From Peptoniphilus mikwangii (lineage in GTDB: Bacteria; Bacillota; Clostridia; Tissierellales; Peptoniphilaceae): DNA of 64,000 nucleotides. The notes under the pieces were generated by a model, which worked only from the letters and a program-made list of their open reading frames with translations, had not been told where the DNA came from and ran no database searches. The stretch is taken from the NCBI RefSeq assembly GCF_000468535.1, contig NZ_AUQY01000002.1:660888-724887 (forward strand). Direction: 5' to 3'. The position numbers were made by a program, and so were the translations under genes. Shown piece by piece: positions 37,758 through 45,111 of this stretch (positions are counted from its first letter, which is position 1; every line of letters starts with the position of its first letter).

Positions 37758-39890
37758 TTAAGCTGCTTTTTTTGCAGATGTTACATCTAAAATAAAATCT
37801 ATAGCTTTTGGAGTTATAGTTTTGCTTTGCTTTATACTTTCTACCAATACGTCTCTAATCGGAATATATGTTTCATTTACATTTTGAGCCTTTGTAAAAT
37901 CATATCCGTCTCCACCCGTAAACATAAAGTCATTAACTACTACCTTGTATGTTTTTTGCGGATCTATAGGAGTTCCGTCTGTTAATGTTATCTTTGTTAT
38001 TCTTTGTTCATAAGGCTTGCTTGCATCATATTCCACTTTCAAACCGCTGAATGCTCCATCTGTTGTTTCCGGCATATTAATACCGTGATCTATTGCCTTT
38101 ATTAAAGCATCTCCCGGTAAATCCATTACTACAAGATAATTATCAAATGGCATAATTTCATATAAATCACCCATTGTTATTTTGCCTGCATTAAGTGTAC
38201 GTCTTAATCCGCCACCGTTTTGAATTCCTATTTGAGCATTTGTCTTTTCAGCCATTACTTCACAAGCCCATCTTCCAAGTAGTGATACTGTACCTTTTGC
38301 TGATCTGTCATGTGTAAATTCACCCTTTGCTTCTCCAAGAACTTCTCCCTTTATCGGTGCAAGTTCTTTTTGAAGATCTGAATAGAATTTATCTGTTTGT
38401 GTATCAACTATTATTTTGTCTTTAATTTGATTTCCTTGGAATATTTGAGTGTCTATTGAACTAACCTTACCGTTGTCAACTTTAATATTCACCTGTCCAA
38501 TCGCCCTACCATAGCAATATGCTTGTAAAATAGGTACTCCATTTACTTTTCCGCTTACAGTTCTGTGAGAGTGTGCTGATAATATACAATCTAATCCCTT
38601 TACTTCAGTTGCAAGTTTTGTAGCATTTCCTGTTATTTCTCCGGTCTTTGATTGATCTGAATCAATGTGAGTCAGTGCTATAATTACATCAGGTTTACCT
38701 TCCTTAGCTTTTCCTTCTTGTAAAAAGTTTACCCACTCTTGTGCTGATTTTACAGGGTCTCTAAATTCAAATCCCTTTACATATTCAGCTTTTGTAAGTG
38801 TCGGCGTATCAGGATGAGCAAGTCCGATTAATCCTATCTTTATATTTCCTTTTTGAATTATCATATATGGCTTAGCCCAATCTACCGGTGTATTTTTTGC
38901 TGTATCGTAGATATTTGATGCAAGATAATCAAAGTTTCCATTTTTACCCCAGTCAGCTATCTTATCCGAACCCCAATCAAACTCATGATTACCTACCGCT
39001 GATGCTGTTGTATTCATTCCTTTCATCATTGCTGTAACAGGTTTACCCATTGTTAAATTTGAGTCCGCAGTTCCTTGATAGTTATCTCCACCTGAAAGAA
39101 CTATTGTATTTGGATGTTTTTCAATGAATTCATTTACATATCCAACCATTTTTGCCATACCCATATTTCTCTTTTTACCTGTAATTTCTTCTGCTATATT
39201 TCCATGAAAGTCGTTAAAATACAAAATATTAATGCTCTTGTCATCTTTTGCACCAAGAACTATTCCTACCTCTTTAGCTTTTTCTTCCGATACTACTTTT
39301 GTCTTTACAAGATATTCTCCAAGTGTATAGCCTGTTCCATCCTGTAATTCCTTGTTAAGTGCACTAAAGATATACTTCGCTGCCTGTGCTTTTGTTATCT
39401 TTGAATTTATATCATCATCTGCAGATAATAAACCTATCTTCTTTCCAATTTGGTCTGCATCCTTATATGCTTTGTCCTTGTTATAATCAAGTGCTCTTAA
39501 TATAAATGCTATAAATTCTCTTTTACTTAGATTTGAGTTAGGATCATAGGCATCCTCACTCTTACCTTTTGTAAGATTTAAATCATATCCAAGTCCTGCA
39601 TATCCCTTAAACCAATCTGCCACATCCTTAAACGGATTTAGCTTTACATACTTTTCACCCTCAGCTACTTCCTGTGAATATCCAATAGCTTTAAGTACCA
39701 TTGTAAGTCCTTCAGCTCTTGTAAGATCACTATGTAACTTAGCTTCAGTGTTGTTTTCTTTATCAAGAAGCTTTACTTCTTGAAGTTTAACAACAGAATC
39801 TTCCACCTCTTTAGCAAATACTCCAGTAAAAGTAGAAAATACCAATACTAATGTCAATACTAAAGATAAATACCTTCTCTTATTCTTCAT
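37758..39890 (-). CDS. SLH-anchored 5'-nucleotidase / UDP-sugar hydrolase
   Basis: A 710-residue secreted protein. Signal peptide (1-26, ending GVFAKE), N-terminal SLH-like region (about 50-205; LTRAEGL, SKREFIAF and TKAQAAKYIF are the repeat cores), metallophosphatase domain (about 225-480; FNDFHG, GGDNYQG, GNHEFDWG, ALTHID, SAHSHR) and C-terminal nucleotidase domain (about 520-700; NGGGLRRTL, MPFDNYLVVMDLPG, GGDGYDF). It hydrolyses extracellular nucleotides or UDP-sugars for salvage, and may lower extracellular ATP. SLH repeats attach it to the cell-wall polymer. Ribosome binding site AAAGGAGGG. Confidence 0.93.
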   Translation of the reverse strand: MKNKRRYLSLVLTLVLVFSTFTGVFAKEVEDSVVKLQEVKLLDKENNTEAKLHSDLTRAEGLTMVLKAIGYSQEVAEGEKYVKLNPFKDVADWFKGYAGLGYDLNLTKGKSEDAYDPNSNLSKREFIAFILRALDYNKDKAYKDADQIGKKIGLLSADDDINSKITKAQAAKYIFSALNKELQDGTGYTLGEYLVKTKVVSEEKAKEVGIVLGAKDDKSINILYFNDFHGNIAEEITGKKRNMGMAKMVGYVNEFIEKHPNTIVLSGGDNYQGTADSNLTMGKPVTAMMKGMNTTASAVGNHEFDWGSDKIADWGKNGNFDYLASNIYDTAKNTPVDWAKPYMIIQKGNIKIGLIGLAHPDTPTLTKAEYVKGFEFRDPVKSAQEWVNFLQEGKAKEGKPDVIIALTHIDSDQSKTGEITGNATKLATEVKGLDCILSAHSHRTVSGKVNGVPILQAYCYGRAIGQVNIKVDNGKVSSIDTQIFQGNQIKDKIIVDTQTDKFYSDLQKELAPIKGEVLGEAKGEFTHDRSAKGTVSLLGRWACEVMAEKTNAQIGIQNGGGLRRTLNAGKITMGDLYEIMPFDNYLVVMDLPGDALIKAIDHGINMPETTDGAFSGLKVEYDASKPYEQRITKITLTDGTPIDPQKTYKVVVNDFMFTGGDGYDFTKAQNVNETYIPIRDVLVESIKQSKTITPKAIDFILDVTSAKKAA

Positions 39891-39976
39891 AAGGTTCCCT
39901 CCTTTTTATTTATTATAATAATAGTACCATATTTATTAAAATATTGACATTATTTTTATAAAAACAAACGTATAAT

Positions 39977-40008
39977 AAAAAGACTTGGATAAATTTCCAA
40001 GTCTTTAC
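39977..40008 (-). terminator. Terminator of the stalk-domain gene
   Basis: AAAGACTTGGA and TCCAAGTCTTT pair around a 4-5-base loop; the minus strand continues TTTTATTATAC. It lies about 55 bases after the stop at 40062. The rest of 39891-40061 is the nucleotidase upstream region. Confidence 0.75.
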
Positions 40009-40061
40009 ATTTTTCATTTAAAAAGCAAAACTAAATAAAACTTCTATTTGACATAATTTTA

Positions 40062-41000
40062 TCAGTTTGTGCTGAACATTCCAATCGGAACATATATTTT
40101 CCCATTTTCAATTGTATATTCCATAACTAATTCTATTTCTCTATTATTTATTTTTAATGTATTCTTCTTTAAATTTATTATCTTTGTATCTTTGGATTTT
40201 GTTTTTATCGTAATTTCTCTTTCTTTTGCATTCCAATCTACTTTTGCACCCATATTTTCAAATATTTCTCTTAACGGATATAGTTTAACTCCATCTTTTT
40301 CCAATATTTCAGAATTAAAACCGATTTTATTTTTTCCAACCTGAATTTCATTTTTATACAATGTTTCAGCTTTATCCTCTAAAATAATTATTTTTAAAGG
40401 ATTTATTTGAGCAGGTAATGAAAGTGTAGCCTTATCATACAATACTAATACTTTTTTATCTACTATATCTTCCTTTGTCGCCTTTGTTCCATCTTGCCAA
40501 ACTATTTCCGTATTCTTAAAACCGGTTATTTGTAGTTCATCTTTACAAACATAATCTTTATTGAATTTACAAATTGATTTTTCTAAGTTATTTTTATCTG
40601 CATTTAATACTAATACTTCAGAAGGTATTCTTGCGGGATAAATCGCAGCTATAGCAATGTCCGCAGAATGAAATGCAGTTACTTTATCTCCCTCTTTAAG
40701 AGTTTTTGCCTCTATTCTCTTTAATGTTTTATCATTGAATATTTTTGTGTTTTTTTCAACATTAAAAATATATTCTATCTTTTCACCCTTATCATTTTTA
40801 AGCTCTGTCTTAAGTGATAACCCGTTATCATTTTTTTCTATACTTTTTATTTCTCCATCATAAGAAATATATTGTTCAGTTTCTCTTTCCTCATTTTCCA
40901 TTACCATGCTACTTTTGTTTTTAATTTCTACAGCATGAGTATTAACTGCCGGTATAAGAACCAAAGATAATATAAGCGCTGATGCTATAATTTTTTTCAT
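40062..41000 (-). CDS. Secreted stalk-domain (copper amine oxidase N-terminal-like) protein
   Basis: A 312-residue protein with a signal peptide (1-24, ending VNTHAVE). The C-terminal third (about 218-312) is a Cu_amine_oxidN1-like stalk repeat: VKLYPLREIFENMGAKVDWN, ITIKTK and KIYVPIGMF. The middle (about 45-190) is beta-rich with repeated KEGDKVTAF/EDIVDKKVLVLYD-type segments, and is unrecognised. Likely exported and loosely wall-associated. Ribosome binding site AAGGAGGT. Function unknown. Confidence 0.75.
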   Translation of the reverse strand: MKKIIASALILSLVLIPAVNTHAVEIKNKSSMVMENEERETEQYISYDGEIKSIEKNDNGLSLKTELKNDKGEKIEYIFNVEKNTKIFNDKTLKRIEAKTLKEGDKVTAFHSADIAIAAIYPARIPSEVLVLNADKNNLEKSICKFNKDYVCKDELQITGFKNTEIVWQDGTKATKEDIVDKKVLVLYDKATLSLPAQINPLKIIILEDKAETLYKNEIQVGKNKIGFNSEILEKDGVKLYPLREIFENMGAKVDWNAKEREITIKTKSKDTKIINLKKNTLKINNREIELVMEYTIENGKIYVPIGMFSTN

Positions 41001-41088
41001 ATTGTTACCTCCTTATCACTTTCTATTCTTATGATAGACATTTTGAATATTAATTTCAATATAGTTTGACAATGCTTTAACTATTTTT

Positions 41089-41784
41089 CTATTTTGTAAC
41101 TTTTTTATTTAATTTTACAAATTTTATTTTGTCATTTTCCAACTCTGTTCCAACATATCCTTGACTTAAAATATTTCTTATTTCTTCATAGTTGTGTATA
41201 GGAATAAATACTTCTTCTTTTGAATATTCTAATTTTTCATGCTTTGACTTATAAAAAATAAATCGTATAAGACCATCTACATTTTCTTCATCAGCATATT
41301 TATTTTCCAAACCTACTATTACAAATCCATTATTAATGGTGTTTCTGAGCGAATATATATTAGAGGGTGCTACTGTTGACATATAGTAATTATATCCTTC
41401 GTTTTCAAGGCTCTTTTCCAATATTTTTCTGGTTATATTCTGAATGTTTTTCCCTCTTGCGACTTCATGAACAAGAACTGCATCATGCTGAACTATTTTT
41501 TCTCTCGGTATTTCTACCGGTTTTATTCCAACCGCAAGACTTTCTTCATATGGTATTATCCCCATATTTCTATATGCAACCAGTTTATCATCTAAGAATA
41601 CTCCTAAAATCTTTCCGTTTCCGCTAAATACATACATAAAATCTTCACGCGTATCTCTCGCAAATGTCTTTACATCCTCTATTCGACTGCATACATCATC
41701 TGTAAAGTCAAGCAGCTCCTCTAAATAACTTTCATCTAAAAATACATATTCCAATCCGTTTTCTCTATATACTGCATTCTTCAT
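41089..41784 (-). CDS. GNAT-like acetyltransferase
   Basis: A 231-residue protein. The middle has GNAT features: HDAVLVHEVARGKNIQNITRKIL (acetyl-CoA-binding loop and helix) and the later STVAPSNIYSLRNTINNGF (Asn and Gly-Phe of motif B). The substrate is unknown. The C-terminus (about 190-231) is an extra alpha/beta piece. Ribosome binding site GGGGTGA. Its stop lies about 90 bases upstream of the stalk-domain gene, in the same direction. Confidence 0.65.
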   Translation of the reverse strand: MKNAVYRENGLEYVFLDESYLEELLDFTDDVCSRIEDVKTFARDTREDFMYVFSGNGKILGVFLDDKLVAYRNMGIIPYEESLAVGIKPVEIPREKIVQHDAVLVHEVARGKNIQNITRKILEKSLENEGYNYYMSTVAPSNIYSLRNTINNGFVIVGLENKYADEENVDGLIRFIFYKSKHEKLEYSKEEVFIPIHNYEEIRNILSQGYVGTELENDKIKFVKLNKKVTK

Positions 41785-41833
41785 TTTTTCACCCCGATCA
41801 GACTTAATTATTTATATTTCATTCCTATAAAAA

Positions 41834-41857
41834 GGCTTTCTGTTTTAGAAAGCCCTC
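41834..41857 (-). terminator. Terminator of the small GNAT gene
   Basis: GGCTTTC and GAAAGCC pair around a 7-base loop, followed on the minus strand by TTTTTATAGG, one base after the stop. Confidence 0.75.
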
Positions 41858-42136
41858 CTATTCCTTATAAATAAACTCTTTATATTCACAATTTTCATTC
41901 ATCTTCTTATCTGCAAAGGAGCATGTAGGAATCACCTTGAAATTTTCTTCCTTTGCTCTTTCAACAAGCGCATCTACCAATTTCCCCGCTATTCCTTGTC
42001 CCTTTAATTTTTCTCCGACTCCTGTATGGTATACTTCTACAACTCCATCTTTTATCTTTCTAAATTGAATAGTAGCTTCATAATCTTCTTCACTATTTCC
42101 AATATAAATACTGTTTTTTCCGTTTTTTAGTTCCAT
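41858..42136 (-). CDS. Small YjdJ-type GNAT N-acetyltransferase
   Basis: A 92-residue single-domain acetyltransferase of the Gcn5-related type with the compact core: VEVYHTGVGEKLKGQGIAGKLVDALVERA (acetyl-CoA loop) and PTCSFADKKM. Substrates of this compact family are unknown. Ribosome binding site AGGAGGT. It is likely the start of a transcript continuing into the 41089 gene, although a hairpin intervenes. Confidence 0.85.
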   Translation of the reverse strand: MELKNGKNSIYIGNSEEDYEATIQFRKIKDGVVEVYHTGVGEKLKGQGIAGKLVDALVERAKEENFKVIPTCSFADKKMNENCEYKEFIYKE

Positions 42137-42216
42137 CTTTATACCTCCTAATATTTATAATTTACCCGAATTATAATAACATCAATCAAATAAAATTATA
42201 TAGCAAAACTAAAGTT

Positions 42217-43713
42217 CTATTTCTTTATCTTTCCAATTATATTTCTAACTTCTTTAACCTTGAGTAATACAAGCATTATTAAATATACTGTTCCTGCCGC
42301 AATTACCGAAATCAGAAATGCAATCAAATTTCCCATACCCTTACTTAGAAATATATAGCAAAATTTTGAAACTATTCCCATCACAGCAGTTGCTATAATA
42401 ATTTTTATAATCTCCCGTACAGTATCGGCACTAAATATTCTTCCCATTCTTTTTCTAAGACTTATAAGTATCAAAACTGCTCCTGCCATAAAAGAAATAC
42501 TTGTTGCAAGAGCAAGACCTCTTGGCCCCAAACTGTTTATTAATATAAAACTTAACACAACATTTATTGCAACCATAACAACCGAATTTATTACAGGAGT
42601 TTTTGCATCCATTATCGTATAAAAAACTCTTGAAATTATTTCTCTAAAACCGATTCCTATTATGCCTATTGCATACAACGAAAGTATAATTGCCGTTGAA
42701 GTTGCATCTTGCTTTGAAAAAGCTCCTCCTACAAATAAAATCTTCACAATAGGTTCTGAAAATAAAAACAATCCTACCGATGCAGGCACAACTAAAAGCA
42801 GCATAGTTATGATTGAATCTGCAATGGAAAGCTTTAATCCGTCATAGTCTTTTTTAGCTCCAAGTCTTGCCATTTCAGGATATACTGCCGTTGTTATTGA
42901 AGTTATTACTATTCCGGTTACAAAACTCTGTAACTTATATGCATAATTTAACTTAGAAATTGCTCCCGGAAGAGATGATGCAAGTGAATTTGATATTATA
43001 AAGTTAAGTTCAATTACAGATGTTGAAATTAATACAGGAAGTATTATTTTAAGCATCTTTATAAAGTTTTCATCTTTAAAATCAATCAACTTAAAATGTC
43101 TATATCCATGTTTCCTTATGTAAGGCAAAAAAATTACATATTGAAATATAAATGCAGTAAGTATTCCCCACGCCAAATATTCCTTGCCAAACTTATATGC
43201 AAACGCCATAGATGCCATTATTATTAAATTCATAATTATGGAATGACATATTGAAACCACAAAACTTTTTTTAATTTGCAGATATGCTTTAAATATTGAA
43301 AATACACTTGTACTGCAAATGCTGAACATTGAAACTCTTGTCATAAATATGCAAAGTTCAAGTTCTTGCGTATCAAAACCTATTGCCATTATATTTACTA
43401 TCGGCTTTGCAAATATAATTCCAAAAATAGAAAGCACAAACGTAAATAAAAATACTATATTAGATAAATTGGAAGTAAACTTTTTAGCATTTTCTTCTCC
43501 ATTTGATTGAGCAATATCGTTATAAATCGGAATAAATCCATTTGCAGTTGTTCCGCTAACTACGTTTGTAAATGTCATAGGTATTCTAAAAGCAACTATA
43601 AACACATCTGCAACTAAACTTGTTCCAAAAAAATATGCAAGAGCTTTTTCTCTGGCAAGTCCGAAAATTTTTGAAATTATTGTAACTATCATTAATATAT
43701 AAGATGTTTTCAT
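42217..43713 (-). CDS. murJ: Lipid II flippase MurJ
   Basis: A 498-residue membrane protein of the MOP superfamily with about 14 helices. The N-terminal GLAREKALAYFFGTS-type cationic start and the Arg/Asp residues in the cavity (FRIPMTFTN, YPEMARLGA) match MurJ/MviN. It flips lipid II for peptidoglycan synthesis. Monocistronic; ribosome binding site AGAGGTA. Confidence 0.93.
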   Translation of the reverse strand: MKTSYILMIVTIISKIFGLAREKALAYFFGTSLVADVFIVAFRIPMTFTNVVSGTTANGFIPIYNDIAQSNGEENAKKFTSNLSNIVFLFTFVLSIFGIIFAKPIVNIMAIGFDTQELELCIFMTRVSMFSICSTSVFSIFKAYLQIKKSFVVSICHSIIMNLIIMASMAFAYKFGKEYLAWGILTAFIFQYVIFLPYIRKHGYRHFKLIDFKDENFIKMLKIILPVLISTSVIELNFIISNSLASSLPGAISKLNYAYKLQSFVTGIVITSITTAVYPEMARLGAKKDYDGLKLSIADSIITMLLLVVPASVGLFLFSEPIVKILFVGGAFSKQDATSTAIILSLYAIGIIGIGFREIISRVFYTIMDAKTPVINSVVMVAINVVLSFILINSLGPRGLALATSISFMAGAVLILISLRKRMGRIFSADTVREIIKIIIATAVMGIVSKFCYIFLSKGMGNLIAFLISVIAAGTVYLIMLVLLKVKEVRNIIGKIKK

Positions 43714-43861
43714 TTTTTACCTCTACTAAATTTTATAATTATATTGTATCAAATATTTTTACTATCTAATAGGAATTTTAGGTGAAATTTAAAATATATA
43801 TTAACATTATTAAAAATTTTTATTTATAAGTAAATTTTTTCTTTTTTATTGAACACTTTAT

Positions 43862-43870
43862 TGATATAAT
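43862..43870 (+). promoter_or_regulatory. Extended -10 promoter of ald
   Basis: TGATATAAT is a near-perfect TGnTATAAT, 30 bases before the TTG start, in the 178-base divergent region to murJ. No clear -35. Confidence 0.55.
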
Positions 43871-43900
43871 ATATTAAATATTTTTTAAGAGGTGAGTCAC

Positions 43901-45016
43901 TTGATAATAGGTGTATTAAAAGAGATTAAAGAACAAGAAAGTAGAGTATCATGTACTCCTTATAGCGTAAATGAATTAATAAAGTCCGGACACAAAGTGT
44001 ATTTGGAAAAAGACGCCGGACTTGCCTCAGGCTTTTCAAATGAAGATTATGAAAGAAACGGTGCAATAGTTTTTGATACAGCCGAAGAAGTTTGGACTAA
44101 ATCAGAAATGATTTACAAGGTAAAAGAACCTATTGAATGTGAGTTTAAATATTTAAGAGAAGGTCTTATAATTTATTCTTATCTACATCTTGCAGCTGAT
44201 GAAAAGCTTGCTAATGAATTATTAAAGAAAAAATGTATATCAATAGCATTTGAAACTATTCAAATCGGAAAACTACTTCCGCTTTTAAAACCTATGAGTG
44301 AAGTTGCCGGCAGAATGGCTGTTCAGGAAGGTGCTAAATTTTTAACCAAACCTCAAGGAGGTAAAGGTGTATTACTTCAAGGTGTTCCGGGTGTTGTTCC
44401 TGCACATGTTGTAATAATCGGGGCAGGTGTAGTAGGAACCGCCGCTACAAGAATGGCTGTAGGCATGGGAGCAAGAGTAACTGTAATTGATATTGATGTT
44501 GAAAGACTCGGTGTCTTATGTGATATTTTCGGAGGAGTTATTGAAACTCTCTATTCAACACCGCACAATATAGCAAGTGCAGTAAAATCTGCGGATATGG
44601 TAATAAGCACAATACTTATTCCCGGTCGTAAAGCTCCTAAACTTGTAACGGAAGAAATGGTTAAAACAATGGAAGCAGGCAGTGTAATAGTAGATGTTGC
44701 CATTGACCAAGGCGGTTCAACAGAAACAACTGCCGGTAGAGCTACTACACATAATAATCCTACATTTGTAAAACATGGTGTAATTCACTATGCAGTTACT
44801 AATATACCGGGTGCTGTAGCAAGAACATCCACCTATGCACTTTCAAATGCCACTACAAAATACGCAAAGATTATAGCTGATTTGGGATGGGTTGAAGCTG
44901 TTAAAAAACATGATGATATAAAAAAAGGTATAAACACTTACGACGGAAAAATAACTTATAAAGCAGTTGCCGAATCTCTAAATCGTGAATACTCCGATAT
45001 TTTAGATTTAATTTAA
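43901..45016 (+). CDS. ald: Alanine dehydrogenase
   Basis: A 371-residue protein, the standard Ald length when started at TTG 43901 (AGAGGTG lies 6 bases before it; the upstream GTG at 43892 is inside that site). Motifs: KEIKEQESRVS, EVAGRMAVQEGA, NAD-binding GAGVVGTAATRMAVGMGA, and DVAIDQGGSTETT with the catalytic region. It interconverts alanine and pyruvate/ammonia with NAD. In an anaerobe it may serve amino-acid fermentation or NADH balance. Confidence 0.95.
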   Translation: MIIGVLKEIKEQESRVSCTPYSVNELIKSGHKVYLEKDAGLASGFSNEDYERNGAIVFDTAEEVWTKSEMIYKVKEPIECEFKYLREGLIIYSYLHLAADEKLANELLKKKCISIAFETIQIGKLLPLLKPMSEVAGRMAVQEGAKFLTKPQGGKGVLLQGVPGVVPAHVVIIGAGVVGTAATRMAVGMGARVTVIDIDVERLGVLCDIFGGVIETLYSTPHNIASAVKSADMVISTILIPGRKAPKLVTEEMVKTMEAGSVIVDVAIDQGGSTETTAGRATTHNNPTFVKHGVIHYAVTNIPGAVARTSTYALSNATTKYAKIIADLGWVEAVKKHDDIKKGINTYDGKITYKAVAESLNREYSDILDLI

Positions 45017-45067
45017 CAGATGTTTCAAGAAAAATTTTCTTAAAAAATTATGAAAAATAACAGCCAT

Positions 45068-45105
45068 ACAAAAAGCAGGATGATTTAAATCATCCTGCTT
45101 TTATT
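45068..45105. terminator. Bidirectional terminator, ald / SLH adhesin
   Basis: AAAAAGCAGGATGATT and AATCATCCTGCTTTT form a near-perfect palindrome around TAAA, with A-run and T-run. It serves both convergent genes. Confidence 0.9.
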
Positions 45106-45111
45106 TATATA

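Noticed and set aside
39946-39978. TTGACA followed by TATAAT on the plus strand
   Set aside because: The spacer is 21 bases, and no plus-strand gene follows; a minus-strand terminator hairpin lies right after it.
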